A DNA stretch of 30,384 bases from positions 1 through 30,384 of the forward strand of contig JADFGC010000009.1 of the NCBI GenBank assembly GCA_022567895.1. The letters are read 5' to 3'. Position numbers and translations under genes: made by a program. Source of the DNA: DRGT01 sp022567895 (lineage in GTDB: Archaea; Thermoproteota; Nitrososphaeria; Nitrososphaerales; Nitrosopumilaceae). Position 1 is the first letter of the stretch; each line of letters starts with the position of its first letter. Positions 15,571 to 22,519 of the stretch are shown in pieces. The notes under the pieces were generated by a model that had not been told where the DNA came from, did not search any database, and saw nothing but the letters and a program-made list of their open reading frames with translations.

Positions 15571-16209
15571 TTGGAATTTCTATTTGAAAATATTCTAAAT
15601 ATGATTGGCTTTGTTGTAGGCTTTGGAATAGGAACAATGTCATACATAGGTTTTAGAAATACAGGAAGCCCTACTCTATTTCGATTATCAATTGCGTTTT
15701 TCTCAATATGCATTGGCTTTTTTGTAATTTGGATGGGATTTATGATAGAAGATTTTGTAATACAATCTGGACAAATTGAAAGATGGGTTCAAACATTAGG
15801 AATTGGAATTCAAACAATAGGTTATTTCTTTATTGCATTTTCTCACAGCATCAAATCTTTTTTTCCAAAGTCACGTTACTTTAGATCAGTAGGAATTCTT
15901 CCCTTGTTTTTATTTTCATCAATACACATTGAAAATATTTTCAGATCAATTTCATTTATTTTGCTAGCATATGGAGCAATTGAAACTTTCATGTCGTATT
16001 TGGAAAGTAAGAAGAAAGGAGCAATTTTTGTGGCCCTGGGTTTAGCATTACTTGCTTTTGGAGAATTTCTGGGATGGTACTCTTTTGTTTTTCCAGAATC
16101 AATTTTGTATTATCTTTCAATATCTATCAAAATAGGCGGATTGATCTCATTGTTTGTTCCAATAAGTAAGATTCCACTAACGAAAATAAAATTTGATGAA
16201 GAGTTGTAA
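15571..16209 (+). CDS. polytopic membrane protein, about seven transmembrane segments
   Basis: The 212-residue product is highly hydrophobic. Segments can be placed near residues 8-28, 37-59, 74-92, 105-118, 121-140, 147-170 and 178-197, which gives about seven helices. A charged ESKKKG loop lies before the sixth. There are no obvious catalytic residues; the only conserved-looking polar groups are GxWxGFMIED after the second helix and GEFLGWYS in the sixth. The start is TTG. I do not recognise the family; similar seven-helix proteins of unknown function are common in ammonia-oxidising archaea. Confidence 0.68.
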   Translation: MEFLFENILNMIGFVVGFGIGTMSYIGFRNTGSPTLFRLSIAFFSICIGFFVIWMGFMIEDFVIQSGQIERWVQTLGIGIQTIGYFFIAFSHSIKSFFPKSRYFRSVGILPLFLFSSIHIENIFRSISFILLAYGAIETFMSYLESKKKGAIFVALGLALLAFGEFLGWYSFVFPESILYYLSISIKIGGLISLFVPISKIPLTKIKFDEEL

Positions 16210-16216
16210 TTAGCCT

Positions 16217-16236
16217 CAATTTTCAGGCCAAAATTG
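16217..16236 (+). terminator. small hairpin after the membrane-protein gene
   Basis: CAATTTT and AAAATTG form a perfect 7-bp stem around the six-base loop CAGGCC, eight bases after the stop codon. The run of T on the rising arm is within the stem; termination is possible but not certain. Confidence 0.35.
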
Positions 16237-16331
16237 CAGAAAAATCATTGTCAAAATCTTTTATCTCAATGGTATATTGCAAAATATCTTACTGCTATCA
16301 TATTGATTAGGAATTAGATTCTGAGTAGGAG

Positions 16332-16619
16332 ATGGCTGAATACAGAACTCATATGAAAATTATTGGCGATATCTTAACTACTACTAGAGATGATTTAGCC
16401 GATGATGATGGAGCATCAGTAACTTTCCTGATTAGAAAGGCAAACATCTCTCATGTTAGAATTTCAAGAATTTTGAATAATCTTGTTTCCCAAGGTCTTT
16501 TAGAACAAAACACCTCAGATAGAGCTTACAGATATAGAATAAGTGATGCTGGAAGAGAGTTTCTTCAAGCTTATCACTCGTTTAGCAAATTTGCAGAGAA
16601 CTTTGGTTTAGTTATTTAG
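16332..16619 (+). CDS. winged-helix transcriptional regulator (paralogue of 23526-23807)
   Basis: The 95-residue product is a single winged-helix domain: EYRTHMKIIGDILTTT forms the first helix, TFLIRKANISHVRISRILNNLVSQGLLEQ the HTH and RAYRYRISDAGREFLQAYHSFSKFAENFGL the wing and C-terminal helix. The PF14947 (HTH_45) type is likely. The protein at 23526-23807 has the same architecture and clear identity (YRT.M.I...L, ANLSH.RLSK, G..YL..Y..F..IAE.FGL), so they are paralogues. Such one-domain regulators are abundant in Nitrososphaerota. GGAG directly abuts the ATG, too close for a normal Shine-Dalgarno site. Target unknown. Confidence 0.82.
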   Translation: MAEYRTHMKIIGDILTTTRDDLADDDGASVTFLIRKANISHVRISRILNNLVSQGLLEQNTSDRAYRYRISDAGREFLQAYHSFSKFAENFGLVI

Positions 16620-16705
16620 TCACTATCACTCTCAAAATCATCTAAATTATCATCAAAGTCATCTTCAAACTCGTTATCATCAACACTTGAGGCAATTAAT
16701 TTCAT
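16616..16705 (-). CDS. possible acidic micro-protein, 29 aa
   Basis: An ORF of 29 codons begins MKLIASSVDDNEFEDD and continues as an almost entirely Asp/Glu/Phe/Leu/Ser tail (14 of the last 21 residues acidic). It starts with ATG, and a TATA-like stretch shared with the divergent Sua5 gene lies about 31 bases upstream. Its stop overlaps that of the upstream regulator in the tetramer TTAG, a pattern seen at other gene ends in this window. No known family is recognised. It may be a spurious ORF. Confidence 0.35.
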   Translation of the reverse strand: MKLIASSVDDNEFEDDFDDNLDDFESDSD

Positions 16706-16730
16706 TTGTCAGACTAGCGATGAATCAGAT

Positions 16731-16741
16731 TATTATTAAAC
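16731..16741 (+). promoter_or_regulatory. TATA-like box for the Sua5-THUMP operon
   Basis: TATTATTAAAC is centred about 23 bases before the TTG at 16758, so the transcript should begin at or close to the start codon. The reverse complement could serve the small acidic ORF on the other strand. Confidence 0.45.
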
Positions 16742-16757
16742 ATATTCTAAATTAGAT

Positions 16758-17366
16758 TTGAAAACTTTGAGAGTAAATTGTGATTCTAATGGAATAAACA
16801 CTACAGTAAAGTCAATCAAGGAAGGAAAAATTGTGGTTTTTCCTACCGATACAGTGTACGGTATTGGTTGTGATCCATACAACAAAGAAGCAGTTGAAAA
16901 AGTCTATAGAATAAAAAATCGTAAGCAAGGAAAATTATTTCCTGTTTTAGGTTTTTCAAAAAATGAGCTTGAAAAAATTGCAAACTTCAATGAAAAAGCA
17001 AATAAAATCGCAGAAAAATTTTGGCCAGGACAACTAACTTTGATTTTGCCCCTAAAAGATGAAAAATTAAAAACTTCAATGAATCTTGAAAACAAAGTTG
17101 CTGTTAGGGTTCCAAACAATAGTTGTGCATTAGCAATTTTAGAACAATGTAATTTGATTATAGGCACAAGTGCAAACGTTTCGGGGATGGAATCATTTGT
17201 AGATCCTGATGAATGTGAAAAGAATATTTCAGATTATGATGTATTTGTAGATAGTGGAAAAATTTCAAGCAAAGGAGAATCTACTGTAATTGAAATTAGT
17301 GAGGATGAAGTTGTGGTTCATAGAAAAGGTAGTATCTCAAAAGAGGAGATTTTGAATTTATTTTGA
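16758..17366 (+). CDS. L-threonylcarbamoyladenylate synthase (Sua5/TsaC family)
   Basis: The enzyme makes threonylcarbamoyl-AMP from threonine, bicarbonate and ATP for the t6A37 modification of ANN-decoding tRNAs. Seen: EGKIVVFPTDTVYGIGCDP (22-40) with PTDT, the basic KNRKQGKLFPVLG (53-65), FWPGQLTLIL and TSANVSG (137-143). At 202 residues it is the single-domain TsaC-like form rather than full-length Sua5 (about 340), with a C-terminal strand pair like that of YrdC. The start is TTG. The stop overlaps the next gene's TTG by four bases. The Cgi121 fusion protein, a part of the enzyme complex that consumes its product, is encoded 510 bases downstream on the other strand. Confidence 0.93.
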   Translation: MKTLRVNCDSNGINTTVKSIKEGKIVVFPTDTVYGIGCDPYNKEAVEKVYRIKNRKQGKLFPVLGFSKNELEKIANFNEKANKIAEKFWPGQLTLILPLKDEKLKTSMNLENKVAVRVPNNSCALAILEQCNLIIGTSANVSGMESFVDPDECEKNISDYDVFVDSGKISSKGESTVIEISEDEVVVHRKGSISKEEILNLF

Positions 17367-17884
17367 ATTTGATTATTACATGTGCAAGACATTTGGAACC
17401 TGAAACTACTGATGAGTTAAGCGCAGTTTTGGCTCAATTTGGTGATGAAAATTCTGAAATTTCTAGAACTAGTATGTCAGGAGTTCTAATAGCAAAAACA
17501 AAGTTAGTTCCTTTTGAGGTCATCAAAAACATTCGAGAAAAAATTGTAGATGAGCCATGGTCAATTCGTTATTGTCTCAGAATAATTCCAATTGAACAAG
17601 TTGTAGATACCAATTTAGAAGAAATATCTACTCAAGTTTTTTCATTGATGAAAAAAGTCAATGAAAAAGAAAGCTATAGAATAACTATTGAAAAACGGAA
17701 TTCTGATATTTCAAGCGCTGAGATTATTTCAAAAATTGCTGATAATATTACAAATAAAGTTTCATTAGAGAAACCTGATTGGATTGCGTTAATTGAAATC
17801 TTGGGCAATAAAACAGGTGTTTCAGTTTTAAAAAGTGATGATATTTTCAGTTTGGAAATTTCTAAGCGAGAGTTGTTAGAGTAA
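17363..17884 (+). CDS. THUMP-domain protein
   Basis: The 173-residue product reads as a THUMP domain, an RNA-binding fold of tRNA-modification enzymes: an N-terminal IITCARHLEPETTDELSAVL, a strand-rich middle with the MSGVLIAKTK segment, then RIIPIEQVV and SYRITIEKRNSDISSAEIISKIADNITNKVSLEKPDWIALIEILG, which closes as in Tan1-like proteins. No methyltransferase or sulfurtransferase domain follows, so it resembles the stand-alone adaptors that present tRNA to a partner (for instance Tan1 with the ac4C12 enzyme). The partner here is unknown. The TTG start overlaps the Sua5 stop (TTGA), indicating coupling. The 3' end overlaps the Cgi121 fusion gene by nine bases. Confidence 0.82.
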   Translation: MNLIITCARHLEPETTDELSAVLAQFGDENSEISRTSMSGVLIAKTKLVPFEVIKNIREKIVDEPWSIRYCLRIIPIEQVVDTNLEEISTQVFSLMKKVNEKESYRITIEKRNSDISSAEIISKIADNITNKVSLEKPDWIALIEILGNKTGVSVLKSDDIFSLEISKRELLE

Positions 17885-18649
17885 TACTGCTGCTTTCTCT
17901 ACAAGTAGGTCTTCTAAAGGATTTTTTGAGTAAATAGAGTCAATTTGTTTTTTTGAAATTTTGAATTGCTTTTTTAGAAATTGTGAATTATTTTTTGAGA
18001 ATGTTTTTGAGTTCAAATATGGTTTTAGTTCTGAATGTAATTTTTTTAAAGATGAACTCTTTCCTAAGGCAATAATAATAGAACTTTGTTTTGGTTTTAA
18101 GCCCGCTATTACAATTGCTTGTGAAATTTGTGTTGTGCAAGCAAATCTCATTAAAATATCAGTTTCAAGTTTTTTTGAAAGCATGTTTTGATTATTTTTT
18201 GCTTCAAGAGAAATTTTGAGGATTTTTTTTGCATGAGCCTTGCTTAGGATATATTTAGCAAAAACTCCTTGTATAGCCAAATCAGGAAATTTTTTCCTTA
18301 AATCTATTAGAAAATCTATATTTTGAATTATGTTTGGTTTAATTTCTAATAATTCAACAAAAGATTTTGAGATTGGAAAAATTGTGTTTTGTGAACCTCC
18401 ATGAATTACTGGAATAACACTAACAATATCTTTATCCTTTAATTTGGTAAGTTTTCCATCTAATGCCGAAGAATCAACGCCATTTACTGCAATGAGAAGA
18501 TTATTTTCATCTAATTCAGGCGTATCCTTGGGTTTGGATTTTTGTAAAATATCAAGTAGTTCCTGAATAGTTAGATTATCTTTGTCTATTGTCATCTTGT
18601 CAGTTGAAAGTGATTTTTTTGCTCCACCTAGAAATTTTACTTGAATCAA
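17876..18649 (-). CDS. MoaD/ThiS ubiquitin-like domain fused to a KEOPS Cgi121 domain
   Basis: Residues 1-86 form a beta-grasp domain of the MoaD/ThiS type: MIQVKFLGGAKK, TIQELLDIL, LLIAVNGVDSSALDGKLTKLKDKDIVSVIPVIHGG, with the di-glycine (84-85) that ends free sulfur carriers and archaeal SAMPs. It does not end here: about residues 95-205 continue as a Cgi121-like domain (VFAKYILSKAHAKKILKISLEAKNN, KKLETDILMRFACTTQISQAIVIAGLKPKQSSIIIALG). A Lys-rich tail follows (ISKKQIDSIYSKNPLEDLLVEKAAVLL), resembling the Cgi121 C-terminus. Cgi121 is the KEOPS subunit that binds the tRNA 3' end in t6A synthesis. The neighbouring Sua5 supports the Cgi121 call. Whether the di-glycine is exposed or cleaved is unknown. 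Confidence 0.83.
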   Translation of the reverse strand: MIQVKFLGGAKKSLSTDKMTIDKDNLTIQELLDILQKSKPKDTPELDENNLLIAVNGVDSSALDGKLTKLKDKDIVSVIPVIHGGSQNTIFPISKSFVELLEIKPNIIQNIDFLIDLRKKFPDLAIQGVFAKYILSKAHAKKILKISLEAKNNQNMLSKKLETDILMRFACTTQISQAIVIAGLKPKQSSIIIALGKSSSLKKLHSELKPYLNSKTFSKNNSQFLKKQFKISKKQIDSIYSKNPLEDLLVEKAAVLL

Positions 18650-18679
18650 TGTATCACTTTAGAAGAATTAAAAATAATT

Positions 18680-19024
18680 TTAATTTTCTGAACTCTGTTC
18701 AGTAATCTCTTGAGGTTTTTCCTCAGCTGGAGGACTCTCAGTTCGTGTTTCAGTCTCTGTTTTTTGCTCAACCATGTCCAGGTTTTCTTCCCCAGATTCT
18801 ACATCTATTTTTGATTGTTTTGCTATTCTTTCTTCTTGCTTCTTTTTGTCAAGCAATTCATGTTTTAGAAATTTTGTAATATAACCTGCTATTTCGTTTT
18901 TAAGACCTTTAGAACGAATAATAGCGAATCGTTCTAAATTTTTTTTGTTATCAACAAAATCAGTTCCAAACTCATCTTTGTGGTTTTCTAGTACCTCCAA
19001 AGATAGTTTTTTTATTCTGTCCAC
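18680..19024 (-). CDS. rps17e: ribosomal protein S17e (eS17) with an acidic C-terminal tail
   Basis: Residues 1-60 match archaeal eS17: MDRIKKLSLEVLENHKDEFGTDFVDNKKNLERFAIIRSKGLKNEIAGYITKFLKHE, with the conserved FxxNKK and LRNKIAGYITR-like segment (here LKNEIAGYITK). After this core the protein continues for about 55 residues as a Lys-rich linker and a Glu/Thr/Pro-rich disordered tail, so it is clearly longer than the typical 60-85. Start is GTG; an overlapping ATG is out of frame. The TATA-like GTATAAAAAAC on the reverse strand (19046-19055) lies about 27 bases upstream, within the end of the gene before it. Role: a structural protein of the 30S subunit. Confidence 0.85.
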   Translation of the reverse strand: MDRIKKLSLEVLENHKDEFGTDFVDNKKNLERFAIIRSKGLKNEIAGYITKFLKHELLDKKKQEERIAKQSKIDVESGEENLDMVEQKTETETRTESPPAEEKPQEITEQSSEN

Positions 19025-19045
19025 TCATCCGATTATTTAAGGGGG

Positions 19046-19055
19046 TTTTTTATAC
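19046..19055 (-). promoter_or_regulatory. TATA box for S17e
   Basis: TTTTTTATAC on the forward strand (reverse: GTATAAAAAA) is centred 27 bases before the GTG of S17e, which predicts a leaderless transcript and gives this gene its own promoter although the tatD stop is at 19056. Confidence 0.55.
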
Positions 19056-19811
19056 CTATATCCCTAGGTAGTTCATTGAATTTTTTTCTAATATAGTGCT
19101 AAATTCATCATAAGATTTTCTTAGAACTTTGCAACCACAAAAAACAACACTTGGAATAAAGGTAACTTGAGCAGGTTTAAAACCAAAACATTTTGAGAAT
19201 CTTACCGGTCCATCTGTTTCTACAAGAATTTTGTCTTGATCAGTTTTTGAAAGCAGGATTTGTTTATCAGTTGCGTACAACATTACTGGTCCATACGAAA
19301 CAAAAAATTTCATATCCATGGCTTGTTGTAATTGTTTTTTGTTTCCATCAAACCAATGTAATAAAACTCCAGACAAAGAGTAAGAAGATATTATTTCAAA
19401 AATGTCATCAAGGGTTTTTCTAGAGTGAATGGAAACTGGTTTTTTATGTTTTTCAGCCAAAGATAGTAAAGTTTCAAAAACTTGTTTTTGGGTTGAGTAG
19501 TCTTCATCTGATTCTACATATGTTTTATCAAGACCAATTTCGCCAATTCCTGAAATCTTGTCTTTATTCTGCTCTATCAATCCAGTCATATCTTCCAGAC
19601 TATCTTTGAATTTTTCAGGATGAATTCCTATGAATGGAAGAATCAATTCACTTTTGTTGGCAAGATTTAGAGTTTGAATAGAATTGGAGTTATCCATCGA
19701 CACACAACATGCCTTGATGTGTAATTTTTCCATACTTTTTATTATCAAAGGAATGTCTTTTTCAAACTCTGGATCTGAAAGATGAATATGAGAATCAAAT
19801 ATCCATGTCAT
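19056..19811 (-). CDS. TatD family metal-dependent hydrolase
   Basis: The 251-residue TIM barrel carries all metal ligands of the TatD nucleases: HIH (His8, His10), GEIGLD (Glu91), SIHSRK (His129), LHWF (His152) and VETDGP (Asp200). TatD enzymes have 3'-5' exonuclease or deoxyribonuclease activity; which activity holds here cannot be told. The C-terminus (FGFKPAQVTFIPSVVFCGCKVLRKSYDE) is the usual helical part and includes a C-G-C pair. The ATG has no evident Shine-Dalgarno site. The gene is followed at once by the S17e promoter, but they may also be cotranscribed. Confidence 0.9.
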   Translation of the reverse strand: MTWIFDSHIHLSDPEFEKDIPLIIKSMEKLHIKACCVSMDNSNSIQTLNLANKSELILPFIGIHPEKFKDSLEDMTGLIEQNKDKISGIGEIGLDKTYVESDEDYSTQKQVFETLLSLAEKHKKPVSIHSRKTLDDIFEIISSYSLSGVLLHWFDGNKKQLQQAMDMKFFVSYGPVMLYATDKQILLSKTDQDKILVETDGPVRFSKCFGFKPAQVTFIPSVVFCGCKVLRKSYDEFSTILEKNSMNYLGI

Positions 19812-19883
19812 AATTTTTTCAAATTAAACTCCCTAAAATAGTCTGCATAAATCGATTCCTTTGTGATATTTTTTCAGTCAAAG

Positions 19884-19890
19884 TTTTTTA
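19884..19890 (+). promoter_or_regulatory. TATA-like box for the histone gene
   Basis: TTTTTTA is centred about 27 bases before the ATG at 19915, in line with leaderless transcription, and so favours this ATG over the TTG at 19912. Confidence 0.45.
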
Positions 19891-19914
19891 TCATTTACAG
19901 TAAAATTCCATTTG

Positions 19915-20136
19915 ATGAAATCCTCAGAGTTGGGACTATCAGCAATGTATAGAATTTTAAAAAAATCAGGTGCTGAAAGGGTAAGTGATGAGTCAGCAGA
20001 TGAACTCAGAAGAATTATCGAAGAGTTAGCAATGGCAATTGCACAAAGCGCTGTTGAAATGTCAAGTCATGCTGGTAGAAAAACTGTAAAAGCTGAAGAT
20101 GTAAAATTGGCATCAAAGCCATTCACAAAATTCTAA
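19915..20136 (+). CDS. archaeal histone
   Basis: A 73-residue HMf-type histone that wraps DNA as dimers and higher oligomers. The product has the fold signature: GLSAMYRILKKSGAERVSDESADELRRIIEELAMAIAQSAVEMSSHAGRKTVKAEDVKLA, with the central helix and the conserved SxHAGRKTVKxEDVKLA loop and helix. The N-terminus is short, without an acetylated tail, as in other archaeal histones. The gene sits alone, with a T7 tract behind it and tRNA-Cys next. The start is ATG at 19915; a TTG directly before it is in frame but less likely. Confidence 0.95.
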   Translation: MKSSELGLSAMYRILKKSGAERVSDESADELRRIIEELAMAIAQSAVEMSSHAGRKTVKAEDVKLASKPFTKF

Positions 20137-20163
20137 ACTAAGACTTTAATTGTTAATTACGTG

Positions 20164-20170
20164 TTTTTTT
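20164..20170 (+). terminator. oligo-T tract after the histone gene
   Basis: Seven T residues 27 bases after the histone stop codon form a typical archaeal intrinsic terminator. They also separate the histone transcript from the tRNA-Cys gene that starts six bases later. Confidence 0.5.
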
Positions 20171-20176
20171 GACTAC

Positions 20177-20248
20177 GGTGAGGTGGCAGAGCGGTTATGC
20201 GTGGGCCTGCAAAGCCTATCCAAGGGGGTTCGACTCCCTCCCTCACCT
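20177..20248 (+). tRNA. tRNA-Cys (anticodon GCA)
   Basis: The cloverleaf is complete: acceptor GGTGAGG pairs with CCTCACC (20241-20247), an anticodon stem of TGGGC/GCCTA surrounds the loop CTGCAAA with anticodon GCA at 20209-20211, and the T arm GGGGG-TTCGACT-CCCTC has the usual TTCGA. The discriminator base is T (20248), the identity element of tRNA-Cys. No intron is present and CCA is not encoded. It lies 40 bases behind the histone gene and marks the left edge of an accessory-looking segment that ends at tRNA-Thr. Confidence 0.95.
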
Positions 20249-20259
20249 TTGAAATTTTT

Positions 20260-20679
20260 CTATTCTACAATGACTTTGCCTTTCATCCAAGGATGTAAGG
20301 TACAAAAGTAATCAAAAGTTCCAGATTCTTCAAATTTTATTGAGAATGATTCGTTTGGATCTAAATATCCACTATCAAACATTCCATTTGGGTTTTCATA
20401 AGTACCACTTGTGACACTGTGAAAGGCAGCATCTTCATTTAACCAAGTTACAGATTCTCCTTGTCTAATTGAAATTTTTGATGGTATGTAACAAGTATTA
20501 GTTTCATCACAACCAGGTCTAGAAGATTTTGTAGGCATTATAACTGTAGCAAGTTTTTCTATCGTATTTTTGTCTTGAACATCTGAACTTGATTCTACTT
20601 GACCAAATTGTAATGAAAGAATAGAGCTAATTATAATTGCTGAAATAATCAAGCCTGAAATCAGTATCTTTTTTTTCAT
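20260..20679 (-). CDS. cupredoxin (plastocyanin-like blue copper protein)
   Basis: A 139-residue protein with an N-terminal hydrophobic anchor or signal peptide (KKKILISGLIISAIIISSIL, about residues 2-21). A cupredoxin domain follows with copper ligands His87 (AAFHSV), Cys126, His129 and Met132 (FDYFCTLHPWM). A Cys57/Cys63 pair may form a disulfide. Proteins of this type are numerous in ammonia-oxidising archaea and are thought to carry electrons outside the membrane in place of cytochrome c. ATG at 20679 is preferred over an in-frame TTG at 20694 because GAGGT lies about nine bases before it as a Shine-Dalgarno site. It converges with tRNA-Cys. Confidence 0.93.
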   Translation of the reverse strand: MKKKILISGLIISAIIISSILSLQFGQVESSSDVQDKNTIEKLATVIMPTKSSRPGCDETNTCYIPSKISIRQGESVTWLNEDAAFHSVTSGTYENPNGMFDSGYLDPNESFSIKFEESGTFDYFCTLHPWMKGKVIVE

Positions 20680-20729
20680 TTTGTAAAACCTCAAGGAAAT
20701 GGAGTTATTATGTAATTACCTGCTTTTCT

Positions 20730-20740
20730 AAATATATAAC
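20730..20740 (+). promoter_or_regulatory. TATA-like box for the AIPR gene
   Basis: AAATATATAAC is centred about 22 bases before the TTG at 20757. The spacing is slightly short for a fully leaderless message, but no better box is present. Confidence 0.45.
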
Positions 20741-20756
20741 ATGTTAAGGGGCGTAA

Positions 20757-22508
20757 TTGGCACAAAACAAATTTGGATTGTTAGAGTATATCCCTGGATC
20801 AAGATCAATTCTTGTGCAGAAAAATTCTAGTTTTCCGCTAGAAGGTTTTTCAGAAAACATTACTGAAAGTATTAGAGAGTATACCGAAAGTGCAAAAAAC
20901 GATGTTGAGAAAGGCAATAACTTTCTTCAATGGGTTTTAACAAGAGTTTTTGAAGCTACAGAAGATGATGCTGCTGATGCCATAGTTGATGGTGCTAATG
21001 ATCTCGGTATTGATGCTTATCTACCCGTAGATTTTTCAGATGACAAAATTAGATTATTTCAATCCAAATACGGTACATCTCATTCTACTGATGCAATTGT
21101 AAAGTTCAAAGAAGATGTAAAAAGACTTCTTGAGCGTGATGTTACAAAAATGCGACCAGAGCTGGCACATCTAGTTACCAATATTCGTGAAAAAAATCTG
21201 AAAATCAAATGCTGTTATGTTACTGATCAAAAAGTGGATTATGAAGACTGTGACGTTGAAATTGTAGATATTAATGAAATTATACAAAAATTATGGGATA
21301 GAATAAAAAAACCAGCTGCTGGAAAAAAATCATCACTGAAATTAGAAAAAATGCTTCGATACGAGAATACAATTCTTGGAATTTTGAAACTACGAGAACT
21401 TACAGACTTTGTGATAAAAAATAGAGATTATGTGTTTGAATCAAATATTCGACAATGGATGCAGTTTAAGACTAGTGTAAATAAAGGGCTGAGAGATACA
21501 CTCCAAAATAATCCTGATAAATTCTTCTATTACAATAACGGAATTACAATTGTCGTTAGTGACATTGAAGAGTTTGGTGAAAATGATCTCATGTTGCATG
21601 CTCCACAGATAGTTAATGGTGCTCAAACATCAAATTCAATTCTTGATCATGCAAAGCGTACCAAAAATATGGATGGAAGTATGACTGTGACAATCATAAA
21701 AGCTGATAATGAGCAAGACCAAAACAACATTACAAAATACAGAAATTCACAGAACTCTGTGAGGGGAAAAGATCTTGTTTCATTAATGGATTTTCATAAA
21801 TCGATTAAATCCCAATTGAAAAATTATAGATATTTTTATGAAATTCAAGCTGGTTCTTTTGATAGTAAAACAAAATCAGAGCAAGCGGAATATGAAGGAG
21901 ATACTACTTACAATAATTATCTTCCAGATAATCACAAAAAAGTAATTGTTGCAAAGGATGCAATTCAAGCTTTAGTTGCAGGAATCGAGCAAAGACCAAC
22001 TGAAGCATACAGTTCACCAGCACAATTTTTGCCAAGGGGCAGCAAATACGACCAAGTATTCAATGAAAATTTGAAAGATGATTACAAACTATTGTTTTAT
22101 CCTTATCTTGTAAAGGAATACGCTAAGAAAGTCTTGAAGTATGGAAAACAAGGAAAACACAAAACAAAACGATACGCGACTTTGTTCTATGTTGCAGTAT
22201 ATTTCAGGATTTTACACAAAAATATGCTTCAAACAAAGGGTGATTTCAAACTAGATATTCTCAAGTTAGAGCCTGTTTTTCGTAGTTTCAAGCTAAATTC
22301 CAGAATTCTCAAACTTGCAGATATAGTAGTAACAAAATTTCTGGAAGATACTGTTGTAGATGACGAAATAGAAATTGCAAATACAAAGCACAACTTTTTC
22401 TCACATCATGTTTGGAATGATTCTATGCTACGTGTTGTTGATAAGAAAATAAAACAAGAAGAAGAAGAGATTGAAGCTATTAGAAAACTTGTAGGAAGTC
22501 TTCTATAA
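20757..22508 (+). CDS. AIPR-family (abortive phage infection resistance) protein
   Basis: The 583-residue product has an N-terminal restriction-endonuclease-like region in which VDGANDLGIDAYL (78-90) and RLFQSKYG (99-106) resemble the D-(x)n-QxK core of PD-(D/E)XK nucleases (candidate Asp86, Gln102, Lys104). The AIPR domain follows: FESNIRQWMQFKTSVNKGLRDTLQ (227-250), FFYYNNGITIVV (256-267), and PQIVNGAQTSNSI (283-295), then KYRNSQNSVRGKDLVSL. The AIPR family (PF10592) was named for plasmid-borne phage-exclusion proteins; a defence role is plausible but not shown. The start is TTG because TAA precedes it in frame. The gene has no partner within 150 bases, so it would be a one-gene system. Confidence 0.88.
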   Translation: MAQNKFGLLEYIPGSRSILVQKNSSFPLEGFSENITESIREYTESAKNDVEKGNNFLQWVLTRVFEATEDDAADAIVDGANDLGIDAYLPVDFSDDKIRLFQSKYGTSHSTDAIVKFKEDVKRLLERDVTKMRPELAHLVTNIREKNLKIKCCYVTDQKVDYEDCDVEIVDINEIIQKLWDRIKKPAAGKKSSLKLEKMLRYENTILGILKLRELTDFVIKNRDYVFESNIRQWMQFKTSVNKGLRDTLQNNPDKFFYYNNGITIVVSDIEEFGENDLMLHAPQIVNGAQTSNSILDHAKRTKNMDGSMTVTIIKADNEQDQNNITKYRNSQNSVRGKDLVSLMDFHKSIKSQLKNYRYFYEIQAGSFDSKTKSEQAEYEGDTTYNNYLPDNHKKVIVAKDAIQALVAGIEQRPTEAYSSPAQFLPRGSKYDQVFNENLKDDYKLLFYPYLVKEYAKKVLKYGKQGKHKTKRYATLFYVAVYFRILHKNMLQTKGDFKLDILKLEPVFRSFKLNSRILKLADIVVTKFLEDTVVDDEIEIANTKHNFFSHHVWNDSMLRVVDKKIKQEEEEIEAIRKLVGSLL

Positions 22509-22519
22509 TTTTTTAGAAA

